NCBI GenBank assembly: GCA_950295325.1
Contig: OX485805.1
Coordinates: 34,027,501 to 34,091,500, forward strand
DNA from: Polytrichum commune
Taxonomy: Eukaryota > Streptophyta > Polytrichopsida > Polytrichales > Polytrichaceae
Direction of reading: 5' to 3'
DNA: 64,000 nt
Below the pieces are notes generated by a model that was not told the origin of the DNA, made no database searches, and worked only from the letters and a program-made list of their open reading frames with translations. Both the position numbers and the translations under genes were made by a program. This document shows positions 52,997 through 64,000 of the stretch, piece by piece (the first letter of the stretch is position 1; each line of letters opens with the position of its first letter).

Positions 52997-54218
52997 GGGG
53001 CGGTTTACACAATGGACCATGAAGTTGGACCAGGGCTCTGCAAGGCAGCTGATTGGTTCTTGAAGTTGTCCCGGGACAACTTCGGTTTACACTAAGGAAA
53101 AAATGGCAGAGGGACCACGGAGGTTGAGGTCCCCAAAATATAAATTTTAAGGCCTAATAAATGCACTGACATGGTCCAACGGGTTTTTCGTTGAGAGAAG
53201 CAAGAGAGGTGGTCTGGTAGGAAAAGGCAAGGGCCCATGTCAGAGAAATGCCATTTCACGAATGTTTTAATGAATCTACCTTTTATGTGCCTTAATTATA
53301 TTATAGCCCATGAGACACACCAGCACTACCTTGCCCTACCCTTTAAACCCGCTTACATGTGTTTCATCAAACAACGCGGGACATCTAGAACTCAAGAATT
53401 CAAGTGCAGATTTGTTTTTTTGGTCTACCAGCTGCAATGTTTGGAATTTGGAGGCGTGTAATATACCATTGGAAAGGTCTTGAAAATACCTTTCCAACGG
53501 TATATTACACGCTCCAAAATGTTTAAAACATACAGTTGAAAAAGAAATAAGAAAATACATAGTCGTTTAGTGACTGTAGATCAGGGTGGTCAAAAGAAGC
53601 GCAATGGGAAATCTTCTAACATTAATTATCAAAGAATTGAAATTTAGTGTTGAGGAAGGTTGGGTGGTAACAACATCAAATATAATCAAACACTAAATAT
53701 CCTATTTAGTGTAGTGAAACACAAGGTACATGTCACATGTAAATTACATGTCACATGTACAATTGCATCGCTCATTTTTTTTTTGTAAAAATTGTTGTGA
53801 GAAGATTTGCAAGCCACATCTTCGACACATTTAACAAAAAGTGAAGACAGTTGAAGCCCAAGAGATGACAAGAGAATGATCAAACTTTAAGGTGAAAAGA
53901 AGAAAAAACTAATTGACAAGATAAGTGAAGGCATGTGTAGGCAAGTGAAGGCAAATTGAAGTCAACAAAATGCTCGAACTTCATTTTCCCCCAAAACTGC
54001 CCTTTTTGGGCTTATATTAAAAAAATCAGCACATCCACTTCTTGCCGCATGGTCATTCTTCATGGTCCACATTCGATTTACACCTAGTGAAGGGCCCATG
54101 AACCATGAAAACTAATATTTTAGTAACTCGGACCAGGGAAGTCGTCCCATGAAGTCGTCCCACGCAAAATAGACCTCTTACGTGGGACGACTTCATGGTC
54201 CATAGTGTAAACCGCCCC
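52997..54218. mobile_element. 1222-bp Harbinger-type non-autonomous transposon
   Basis: 29-bp TIRs with one mismatch (GGGGCGGTTTACAC, then ATGGACCATGAAGT) and a TTA target duplication (52994-52996, 54219-54221). G-rich TIR starts and a 3-bp TWA duplication are characteristic of PIF/Harbinger. It has no transposase; the short ORFs inside are not recognisable. Confidence 0.85.
53454..53512. repeat. Internal hairpin of the Harbinger-type element
   Basis: 25-bp arms 53454-53478 and 53488-53512 (GCGTGTAATATACC, then TTGGAAAGGT) with one mismatch and a 9-nt loop. Confidence 0.88.
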
Positions 54219-54221
54219 TTA

Positions 54222-55064
54222 CACCTAAACACTAAGAAAAGAATACTAAACCCTAAGCCAATAATACTTGTACTCACTCAGCGATAACATTCATTTGCAC
54301 ATACACTCGTGTGCATGCATTGTTTGCACGACGCAACCTCCCAACTCACAACAACAACAAACATCAGCTTAGTGACTTTGATAATGCTAGCAATAACACT
54401 AAGAAAAGCACACGATTCAGTGAACATCGGCATTTACTCCAGGTACATCACAAACCCTAAATTCAAAGTTTTTTTCTGCACACCTAACATATCGACTCGT
54501 GTGCATTCATCATTGTCAAACCTAAACCTGCCAACTCAAAAGCATGTCATTGGGTATAGACTGAGAATGCTCGCAATGACATTGCACAAAACACACAAGC
54601 TAGAAATTTGTGCACATGCACTCAAAACCCTCCACGGAAATGTTGTGGAGCACTTGATATAGTTTGAGAATGTTTGAGAAACACAAGTATCCAATGTGTG
54701 CACTCTATCCTTCATCAACAAAAATCATCAAATGCAGATTCACCAAATGACTCACTTCCCCAATCTATCAAACTATGCAGTAAATCTTGTGGGCCTAAAC
54801 CGCATTCCCTTGAACACTTATCAAACCCGACTTGCACACATCATGAAAGTGAATGATGGGACCCATTAAAACCCCAAGACGTCTCCTCAAACCTCAACAT
54901 CGTCTTGTGCAACCTAAACTACATATCAATCAACACAAAGTTGCCACAATCGTGATTGACAAGATGCATAGGACAATACGTACAGGATGGATCATGACAT
55001 CATTTGAGAGAGAGCAGAACCTGGAGAATGAGCACTCTTTGCTTTGACCATGGGATGGCACCTA
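54222..55064. other. No gene seen
   Basis: Intergenic DNA with short random ORFs. Two CTCGTGTGCAT-containing blocks (near 54306 and 54493) are weak direct repeats. Confidence 0.4.
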
Positions 55065-55300
55065 AAACACATCAACTCTCAAGGAACAACCTCTCCCACC
55101 CTCCTAAACCTTAAACCAACTAACGAGGAACAACCTCCCTCACCCTCCACCACCTCACACCAACTCTCATGGAACAACTCGCCTCACCATCCTACAAACC
55201 TCATCTCCCAACGAACATAAACCTTCGCTGTCCTACAAACCCAACTCTCAAGGAACAACCTCCTCCCTTTTTGATGTCCAACTAAAATCTCAAAGAACAC
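55065..55300. repeat. Degenerate tandem repeats, about 50-60 bp
   Basis: Recurring CAACTCTCAAGGAACAACCTC-like units at about 55070, 55122, 55156, 55209 and 55240, C-rich between. Not coding. Confidence 0.55.
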
Positions 55301-58165
55301 GACTTCCCTCCATGCCTTGGGGGGTGCGCCCTGCCGACCACCGACTTCTATTCATGACCGGTTGGGTAGGTCAGTTCTTCCGAAAGGGTAGTTTTGAAAT
55401 TTTCATCCAAGAGCCCCCTGAAAGTACGTGGCGGGAGGGGGGAACTTAGCGTCTGTTGATCTTGCTTAAGCCAATACGAGTATGTTTGTTATTTTGTTTT
55501 GTTTTAGTAGGGACAGAAGGCCCCACAAAGAGCCAATGCCGAAAACGAGCCAGGAAAATGCGCCCAATACTCGTCACTACCTTCACACTTCCGAGTTTGC
55601 TTTTTTTTAACCTTATGTCTAAAAAATTAAAATTAAAATTAAAGTAAATATTACTTGAAGTAGACGTGCCTAACATGCCTAATTCAAATATGTAATAACA
55701 TAATGGGACACCTATAATTGAGTGGTATGTGGTTTTGTGTGGTTTCAAGAATGGAGATACTGAAAATACTTGTTTAAAAGAGCTTGGACAGGTAGGTGCT
55801 CAAAATAGAATAACCTTCTAGGCTCAATAGTCAACATAATTTGGGTGGGAACATGCATGACCAATTGATGAGCAAGAGTCTAATCTTCAATTTGGCAATG
55901 AATAAGATATTTGACATATTATGTAGAATTTCTTAGATTTGCATCATTGTGTACTACATCATTCAATTCGGTCTCTAAACAGTGTGACTCTGTACGTTTA
56001 TTTCATCATGGTAGACTTCCAACGGTATGTAAGAGGTTTGAATTTCACGGCCGGGGATTCGTGGCACTCATGTATTCTCATTAGTGAGAGTTCATTCATC
56101 TTTGCGGATGAGACGAACCACTTTAGATACTTCCATACGTCGTCGGTTCCTTGTCTCAAGGGTTTCAAAAATACCAAGTTTTAGTAGTTTTAAAAATCCT
56201 AGTCTAATCTAATACTTAAGGCACCAATATAAAGGGGTATAGACATAAAAAATAAATAATGCCTCATATAGAAGCAAGTGGGGGCATCTTGTGTTGCCAA
56301 CCTATCACTACTAATCCGGTTATTTTAAAGAAAAATTAACATGGGCGGACGTTAAATACTCCCTCACGAACTTTCGGAGGTATCAAATCTGGGTTGGGGC
56401 AACCTTCTAGAGAAATTTTCTAAACCCGACCGAAAATTGTTGTCCGCCTTGCCCAACTTTGAAAAGAACATTGCCCTTGCATTCTTGAAGGCCGCTTGAC
56501 TACAAATCCCACATTGAGTGCACTTCACCTTGAAGGTCTAAAATCCAATATATATGTGCACTTCTAATTAGTAAATAAGCAATTGATTGGGATTTCATTC
56601 TGGAAATGAAACCATCAATGAAGCACGTAATTAACTTGGAGGTCAAAAAAATTACAAACTCCTCATTAACATTGAAGTTATAATTTTGTGACTTACCATT
56701 TAAAATTATATTTGTCATTCTAATGATAGATTAGTGCAAGTGTTCATAAGATGACCAAAATGAAACAATGAAGATAGAATATAAAACATATAACAAAAAA
56801 AATTATAAATATAATTTTTAAAGATAATATAACATAAGGTATAAATAAATGATATGTTATTTGGAATTAGACTTGTGGGACAATGTTATGGATGGGGTAT
56901 ACTCAGAAAATCATAAGTTTCTGACTATAGCCTATATGATTTATTGTAATAATTTATCCTCATCACGTATTGTATTATCTTTAAAATCACATGGTATATA
57001 TTCTTTATTTTATAATAATATAATAATATTGAATTGATTTTTTTAGTTCACCAATTTATCATAAGGTGATGTATATTATTTTTGACATATTATAAACGTT
57101 TGGGCAATCACACCCGTGCAAAATAAATGAATTATGAACAAAAAAAAATGTCTATGACAACACGTCATAATTATGTATTGCACATGTTGATATCTTGCGA
57201 TATTTATCAACATAACCATGTGGAATTCAAAGCCACATCATGGCCTTGGAAACAACTCATGGGAGGTTAGAAAATAGGCTTAGAGCATCCAAGGCCACAT
57301 CATTGCCCCTTGCCAACTAATTAATATTTATAAAATAACCATGATCGAGAAAATAGGTCTTACATGCCAACTCAGAGGTGTTTCACTAAAATAAGCTCCA
57401 TCCGAGCTTCTTGATGGACTCATTCGATTTTCATTACCGGATGACTTTACTTGAGTGCCAGAATCCCCGGCCGAATTTCACCCTCATGTATGGTATTTAG
57501 TATTTCGTCAAAATTCCAAAAGTCCGAATGCTCTTCTCCATGGTCATGGATGAGCCATGATGCAAAACATGACAAGCACTCGGGTTCCATACTGGACATC
57601 ATACTTTGGTTTAAGAAATTTGATTGAATTCTATGTGCTGATTTAGCTTGCAATTAGTTCCAAATTTTGATTCAACTGAAGCAGATTTGAAGGGTTGAAT
57701 GATTTCCTCCTGTAAAGCTCCTACTCTCCTTCTTAATCAGAATGTAATTTGTGATAGCTCACCTTCTAATTTTTGCTCAGTCTAGAAACGGAGCACATAT
57801 CGCAGCGGAGGTGCTGAGGGTGCAAGAGATTGAAAGGGAGTTTATAACCTCTGAATGAACAATGAATTACCTTGGTATGTATGTGGCTTCACGCACCTAA
57901 TAACTAGAATGACCAATATAATTGTAATTCCCTCGGACTGTGTTGTTTGAAGGTGTACTTTAAGGAAAGATCTAATACTGTATCAGTTGTTCTATAAGAG
58001 ATACAAATGAACTACAAAATGTTGTGTTTTAGTGCCAAATGGTGTTTCATGTCACTGTGGTAACTTTTCTAAATTCAATTCCATGAACAAGTTTACAAGT
58101 ATCGTCATCCCAACTTCATTCGAATGCCAACTATTGAAGCAAAGATTGATATATTTTGCATCCTG
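55301..58165. other. No gene seen
   Basis: AT-rich intergenic DNA. Open frames on either strand are short and without recognisable domains. Confidence 0.4.
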
Positions 58166-59362
58166 ATATGTTTGCAATGAGACATTGTCATGGATGTTTG
58201 AAATTTGGATGAAATATCACTTCTAGCAGGTGACAATAAATGAAATATTGTAATTTGTTGATGCCAAATGTTTTTACGAGGAATGACAGATAATGTTAGT
58301 TTTACATTTAGTGTTGGTGGCACTAAATACAATATTTAGTGTACTTGGAAATTATCAAAACATCATGCACTTGACATATGATATCCATCATTTTTGAGTG
58401 GTTGGAGAAGGCAAGTGCGCCTAACTCAAATACATATCTTGATTGAGCACCTATATTTGAGTGGTGTGTGGTTAGGTGTGGATATAAAAACGGACAACTA
58501 AAAGACACGTGTCTTAAAATAATGGACCATGTGCTCAACTTTTATTATTATTTACTCGGGGGGGCAATGTGTTAAAAAATTAAGGATATAGGTGCGAACA
58601 ACCACTATTTTATAGGGGGGTATTACTTTCAATTCTCTTCTTTTTTTCACATGCTATCATTATGCAAATTTCTACTTTGGGTTAATAGAAAAATGGCTTG
58701 CATTACTTATAATTCCAAATTACCTATTATTCCATACCTTATAGTACTTTAAAGATGTCCAATGTCATTTTTGATACCCTATGTTACTTTGAAGTCCGAT
58801 TATAAATTTTTGCCCCCATGTTTTTAAAATACCCTATCATTTGTTCGCACGTATATTGCTACTCCAACCAATGACTACCCCCCCCGAGATTATTTACATG
58901 TTGCATAGTCAACAAAATTGAATGAAGTTATTGGAGCGACAAGGGCTAGATACCTACCTCTTTGAGTTGGGCCTCACCACTAAAGGGTGCAAGCACAGTA
59001 AAGTGGACAACTCAGGATCCATGCCTAATGTTCAGTGAAAGTGATTCAAAACTATACATTAACTTTGGATTTTGTGAAGAAAAAAAGCCTAGACATTTTA
59101 AAAACATACTAATCTACAAAGCCAAGCAAATTATGATGACCAAAAAATTTCCAAGAAGAGTCTACATATTTTAGAAGACAGTGCAAGTGGTGTGTAAGTA
59201 GGTGATATTGAACGAGTGACTGTCTAAATTTTGTTTAAAGTACAATAAAATTACATTACATTGATAGTTTTCCACAAGGTTTTGTGTTGATGCCCTCAAG
59301 TAGAAAATAAATTCGAGGAAGATGCAAGAAAGTTCCAACTTCAAAATAGTTAAGGTCATGAA
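58166..59362. repeat. Second copy of segment 7004-7865, with insertion
   Basis: Collinear with the left copy except for the 334-bp MITE at 58555-58888. It ends abruptly at the LTR starting 59366, whereas the left copy continues with unrelated DNA. Confidence 0.85.
58555..58888. mobile_element. 334-bp MITE with 8-bp target duplication
   Basis: TIRs CTCGGGGGGG and CCCCCCCCGAG, flanked by ATTATTTA (58547-58554, 58889-58896). The empty target is preserved at 7390-7397. A second inverted match (GTGCGAACAA near 58592; complement near 58841) lies inside. The 8-bp duplication fits hAT-type mobilisation; the poly-G TIR is unusual for it. Confidence 0.88.
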
Positions 59363-59365
59363 ATT

Positions 59366-61455
59366 TGTTAAGAGTGAGGAAACCAAGTGCATAATGAAAC
59401 AGAATAACAGTGCTAATTCAAACTCTTGAACTATCTTGATCAAGGGGGGAAATGCCCTTATATACAATCTGGCTCAACACTTAGACTAGGTCCAAGTGTT
59501 GGCACCTGGTTACACCGTGGACTAGCTACCTCGGTGGGAATATTCTAGCTCGGACTCGGTCTCCTACACCAAGACCGAGGCCCTTAACTAATTGTTTGAT
59601 CATAAGTTGAGATACCTTGGACTTGTGTGCACGGCCTTCTACCGGCGGCCGTCATTTTACTTAAGGTGACTAATGCCAATGTTGTCGCAACCCTTGCTAG
59701 CCCCCCTTGACAATCTTGCCAATTTTCATTTCTACCAAAGGTTACGAGCGCTAACCATTCGCATTCCGCCATGCTAATGGATAGCTCCTCTTACCCCGGA
59801 CCAATAGTTCATAGGAGGGAACCAACCCTCCTACTTTGCTTTCGGGACTCACCCCTTAATCGCTAACCAACCCCTTTAATCGGTAACCAATCCTTAGATG
59901 TGGACTTCCATCCATGGAAGTCCAATCTTATGTTGATCATCGCGTTGCCGGAGCAACACTACAACAACCCGAACCATACTAGGCAACTATGGCCTCACAT
60001 TAGGCCAATGCCAATGGAGGCCGTGCCGTTCGGCCTCGGGTGGGTGAGGCCACACCACCTCACCCATATAAGCCTCTAGGACTCTACGCGGGGCCCCTAC
60101 CCCACCGTCAACCAACCTCTTGTCTCCCTACCAAGAGTTGGGGCCAAGTGGACAATTTCCTTTAGCTGCTGGGCCTAGAACCCCCCAGGAGCTTCAGACC
60201 ATCATAACTTTCTTGTATGATGTCTGATCATAACAACCAACCACTCCATCCTCATCTACGCTTCACGTAGATGCCGATGGACTCCTCACTTGCTCCATTC
60301 GAGCAAGTCTTGGGGAAGTTATGCCTGTTTGAACCTTGGCAGTCCCGGGAATCCCTCCCAGGCACTGCTGTACCAGGGCGCTGTCCCGGGACAGCGCCCC
60401 ACTCAAATGGCCATAACTCCTAGCTCACACCTCCGATTGAGGTGTTCTTGAGCATTCTAGAATCACCACGCCATGAGCTACGCATAGCTCATGGCCTTAC
60501 CCTTGTGCCTCCTAGTCTTCGTGGGTGGGAGGCGTTCCCAACGCCCGGGGCCCTCACCCACACTAGGATCACTTGGGCCCTCTCACCAACGGCGCCACAA
60601 GTCCCGGGTGTCACTCCGGGGTCCCCCTTGTGCCCATGGTGTTTCGGCCACTCCTCATGGAGAGGTGCGCGACACTCACCCCCACCAAACGGAGTCGATG
60701 CCCTCATCGACTATACTCGTAGTCGGCACACCAATTCTCAAGTTGCCATCCTCTATGGTGCGGCATTGTGTTTACCTTAGGGCGCGACCCCCACAATGCA
60801 TCTTCTAATTTGGCATAGTCCCAAAGGTGTCGTTACTAGGTGGTCCGTTAGCGACCTTGGAACTCCTCCAAGGACCTAACCTATACTAGACCCACCTACT
60901 TTGGGACTCACTTGGGTTGCCCCTCCTTTGGGGCCTCCCCCGTTAGGCTCCACTAGCCTAACGTGACACATCTAGGCGAGACCTCAACGCTTCCACTAAG
61001 TTGTCTCGGTTGCAACTCCGAGATGGCTTTCCATTGTTAAGCCACGCCTCGATCGCACGGGGGTGATGCCAAGTCCCGCCCGACTCGGTTCCCACTTTGC
61101 TCTTTCGAGACATGGGTTCATGACTCCCATGCGCCAACTTTCGTTAGCTCGCGGGTAGCACTTTTATGAGCACGCGCCATCACCTTGTCCCCGCCCGGAC
61201 AAGCCCACAACTAAGAAGTTTCTTGGTTTTATCCAAGGCCCCTCCAAGCCATGGCCCCCAATTACTCGGCTTACCCAACCTAGTTTGGCATGTCTATTCC
61301 CCCTCTTCCATTAACCAAGCACAAGTACAAGACTAGGACCTCATCTCATACTTTTCTCTTTGCACCACTAAAGTTTGGACTTTATTCCCTCAAGCCAAAG
61401 AACAAGTTCATGTTGTGGAGTAATTAACCTCGAAGCTAAGTGTGCTACTAGCGTC
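59366..61455 (-). repeat. Probable 3' LTR of a chromovirus
   Basis: In minus orientation it ends CTCACTCTTAACA at 59366 and has a TATA box (TATATAAGG near 59460) before it, as expected for an LTR. Inside edge inferred from a GTGGGGGAGAGA polypurine-like tract at about 61453-61470. GC-rich and without ORFs of interest. The matching 5' LTR would lie beyond the window, so the inner boundary is approximate. Confidence 0.55.
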
Positions 61456-61503
61456 TCTCCCCCACTAAAGGAGATTGATGTCCTCATCAATGCCTACGCT
61501 TCA

Positions 61504-61800
61504 TTTTATTGGAATCCTTAGCCTTAGTTTCTTCAAAGTGCTTCACCAATTCATTGGTGTTCACCATGTCTCTTGCCGCCACCCAAGCGGTTTCTTTCTC
61601 ATGGTATCCTCACCATTTCACCAAGTATTCCTTTGTACATTTTCTTTCATTTTCACTTGGGCTTCCTACACTTGAGGATGCCCTCCTACCTCATGTTCCA
61701 AGTGACCTCCACAAGGTCGGGACGTGGCCTAATCACTTGCTTGTGATCGGGCCACAAGGTGTCGTCCTAAAATGACTTTCGTAATCAGACATGAAATGTC
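61504..61800 (-). pseudogene. Integrase C-terminus and chromodomain remnant
   Basis: Reads LPPEIKVHPTFHV, then a one-base shift into DYESHF, and further on a chromodomain-like EYLVKW, stop, GYHEKETAWVAARDMV. The stop replaces one codon of the usual EYLVKW-x-GY motif. The chromodomain marks the element as a chromovirus; such domains direct integration to marked chromatin. Confidence 0.7.
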
Positions 61801-61948
61801 GGATGCACTTTGATCTCCGGCGGTAATTCCAACTTATACATGTCCTTGAACACTTGTTCCACAATGGAAAACGAAGTTCCAATTTTGGACATGAACTTTT
61901 GGAGTAAGGCCTTTGGGCAAGGTGAAGTTGTCCACATTCAACAACACC

Positions 61949-62905
61949 TTATTGGCCCACCTCATTCTCCACTTCGCGTCTTCCGGCATTGATTTGCACT
62001 CCGTAGCACCTTCGGGCTTTCTCCACCAACAACTTGGTCATCTCCAAGACTTGTTCACGCTTCTTGGCCAAGTCCTCACCATCTTGGTTGAACTCTAGTG
62101 TTGAATGTGCCCCCTCGAGAGCTAGATTAATAGGTTGGAGCGCATCAACTCCATAAGCCACCACCAAAGACCACCCCTTGGTAGCCAAGTGCGTGGCTAC
62201 ATTGCCATTACACTCCGCTCGACCCACATAGTCCGCCCAATCTCCTTGGTCCGCCCCCACCAAGTTCCTCAAGTATTGCTTCAAGACTCCATTCACACGC
62301 TCCGTTTTCCCATCCATTTGGGGATGCAAGGCCGTGCTAAACCTTAGTTTCATTCCGACCTCCTTAGAGAAATGCATTGAAAATGCACTTGTGAACTTTG
62401 GATCTTGATCCCACACAATCACTCTTGGCAACCCGTGGTGCCTCAACCATCCTTTGAGAAAAGGCTATGCGGTCTCCAACGCGGTGGCGGTTCCCACAAT
62501 CGGCACCATGTGTGCCAACTTGGCAAACCGCTCTACCATCAACAAGATGGCATCATACCCATGTGACTCCGGCAAACTTGTGATCAAGTCCATGCACATA
62601 CTATGCCATGACGCCGACGGGATAGGCAACGGTTGCAAGAAACCGCCTTGCTTTTGGTAAGAGGCTCGGTTCGCTTGGCACTTTATTCACGCCTTCACAA
62701 AGTGGGTTATATCCTCCTTTATGCACCCCCAATGGTACCTCTTTGACACCATTCTATGGCGGTTGTTTCTTTCTCCTTTATGGCCGGCAATAGGACTATC
62801 ATATTCCTCCTTCAAAACCGATAGCCTCAACTTGCCTTGTGGCACATACACCCAACTTTGCTTGCACTTGAACAATCCGTCCACCAACTTAACCTCTTTG
62901 AGCAC
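61949..62905 (-). pseudogene. Integrase remnant (zinc-binding part and catalytic core)
   Basis: 62687-62905 matches the H2C2 region (SPIAGHKGERNNRHR). 61949-62690 carries the D-D-E core: CMDLITSLPES, IVWDQDPKFTS and KTERVNGVLKQYLR. An in-frame stop lies near 62464, between the first and second catalytic regions. Confidence 0.78.
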
Positions 62906-62972
62906 CTTGCTCTTGCGAAGCTCACCTAAAAGCTTTTGTGCTTTGGGGTAGTTAATTTACCCCTCCCATATC

Positions 62973-63314
62973 TTGCATTACAAGTTTCCTTCGCCGGCAC
63001 ACATTAGCCACAAGGTTTGGATGGTTCTCATTGCTTGGAACTCTTCCGGTCTACTTCGCGCATCCGGCACCACATTTCCACGGTCCGGTTTGTGGATCAA
63101 ATCCACGTTCATAAGCGCCAAACTATCATGCCACCGCAATGACTTGGCGCTCACTTGCGCTTGAATGTCAAAATTCTTTTAGGACACATTGTCCATATAG
63201 ACCTTTGCTTTGTGCGACCCCAAATAGTGTCGCCACATCTTCAAGTAATGCACTACGGCAAAGAAGTTGTTTGGCATGAGTTGGTTGTCTTCTTTGACAA
63301 CCATCGAGCTTCAT
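62973..63314 (-). pseudogene. RNase H remnant
   Basis: Reads FFAVVHYLKMWRHYLGSHKA and DLIHKPDRGNVVPDARSRPE, the end of a gypsy RNase H domain and linker. Stops and frameshifts are present. Confidence 0.7.
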
Positions 63315-64000
63315 GCTCCCATATGCAATGGCCATCCATCTTAAATCAACAATCCGCCATTGGCAAAGTCATTCACCCCCGTATGCACCTAAAAAGGTTT
63401 GTCAAGCTCCGCGAACTTGAGCACGGGCGTCTAAGAGAACTTGCTCTCAAGCTCCCCAAAGACTTGGTGGCAAGGCTCCTCCCACTCTTGGGATAGCCAA
63501 TTCTTCCACAAGTCGGATAAGGTCGGATAACCATCAAGCTTAACGCTCTCATATGCAATGGCCATCCATCTTACGTTAACCATCCGCCAATGGCAAAGTC
63601 ACTCGCCCCCCCCGTATGCACCTCAAAAGGTTTGTCAAGCTCCGCGAACTTGAACACGGGTGGCAAAGACAACTTTCTATTAAGCTCCCCAAAAACTTGG
63701 GGACGAGGCTCATCCCACTCTTGGGATAGCCCTTTCTTTCACAAATCGCACTAGGTTTGACAACTATTAAGCTTAATGCTCCCATATGCAATGGGCATCC
63801 ATCTCGGATCAACATCCGCCAATGGTAAAATTACTCGCCCCCATATGCACCTCAAAAGGTTTGTTAAAGTCCGCGGACTTAAGCACGGGCGGCGAAGAGA
63901 ACTTGTTTTTGAGCCCCCCAAAGGCTTGGTGACAAGGCTCATCCCACTCTTGGGATAGCCATTTTCCTCAATAAGTTGAATAAGGTCCTAGCAACCTTAG
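63315..64000 (-). repeat. Three about-231-bp tandem units within the RNase H region
   Basis: Units begin at 63315, 63545 and 63778 (GCTCCCATATGCAATGG or close variant); the third runs off the window. Each encodes, on minus, the same RNase H start (VLKFAELDKPFEVHTG-like, in broken frames). So part of the pol gene is triplicated. Confidence 0.8.

Larger units (their letters stand above)
59366..64000 (-). mobile_element. Decayed Ty3/gypsy chromovirus (3' half)
   Basis: Minus-strand order: RNase H (right), zinc-binding integrase N-terminus, integrase core, chromodomain, LTR (left). Frameshifts and stops interrupt all parts, so it is inactive. It was inserted into the duplicated segment after the locus duplication. 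Confidence 0.82.

Overview
The window is nuclear DNA of a land plant. Support comes from GT..AG introns, a leucine-rich-repeat receptor gene of plant type, Ty3/gypsy retrotransposons, TTTAGGG-like tracts and many MITEs. I cannot name the species. Large introns, nested transposons and a DUF7869-type transposase would suit a fern, lycophyte or bryophyte as well as other plants; that is inference.

Host framework. A minus-strand LRR receptor-like protein gene runs from its first exon (48572-49343) through ten short LRR exons (20663 down to 14363) to a last exon (10225-11867) with more LRRs, one membrane segment and a short tail. All the small exons are 72 or 144 nt with phase-1 borders, and several arose by local duplication. 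One has lost its splice acceptor. A paralogous first exon at 44-809, plus matching flanks (1-7865 against 48549-59362, partly inverted), shows that the locus was duplicated.

Central discovery. The long first intron of this gene holds what looks like one giant DNA transposon, 21338-48150 (26.8 kb; about 16.5 kb without a younger nested retrotransposon). It has 28-bp perfect terminal inverted repeats beginning AACACTATATTCG and a 4-bp CAAT target duplication. It carries two divergent transcription units. Rightward is a DUF7869-like transposase gene (44566-47619, one frameshift, one intron). Leftward is a multi-exon gene (38927 down to 22777, perhaps to 21945) that reads as a fusion of a ParB/DGQH-like domain, a degenerate beta-class DNA-methyltransferase fold, an acidic disordered region and an FCP1/NLI-type HAD phosphatase domain. 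About thirty copies of a 22-bp palindrome (10-bp arms, variable 2-bp centre) fill the introns of the leftward gene and form a 13-copy array before the transposase. I saw none outside the element, except related motifs in a small MITE (8565-8728) that shares the same TIR start and a 4-bp TSD. A 20-bp tandem repeat array lies upstream of the ParB-like exon.

Nested and neighbouring elements. A 10.3-kb gypsy element (24788-35051) with apparently identical 2.84-kb LTRs and a CCCTT target duplication splits exon C of the fusion gene. Its single 1346-aa ORF joins gag and protease directly to the integrase C-terminus, so it lacks RT, RNase H and most of integrase. The right end of the window (59366-64000) is a decayed chromovirus with an internal triplication. 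Clean insertions with target duplications, two of them with paralogous empty sites, lie at 15676-16334, 52997-54218 and 58555-58888. The rest is intron or intergenic DNA made of dispersed repeats.
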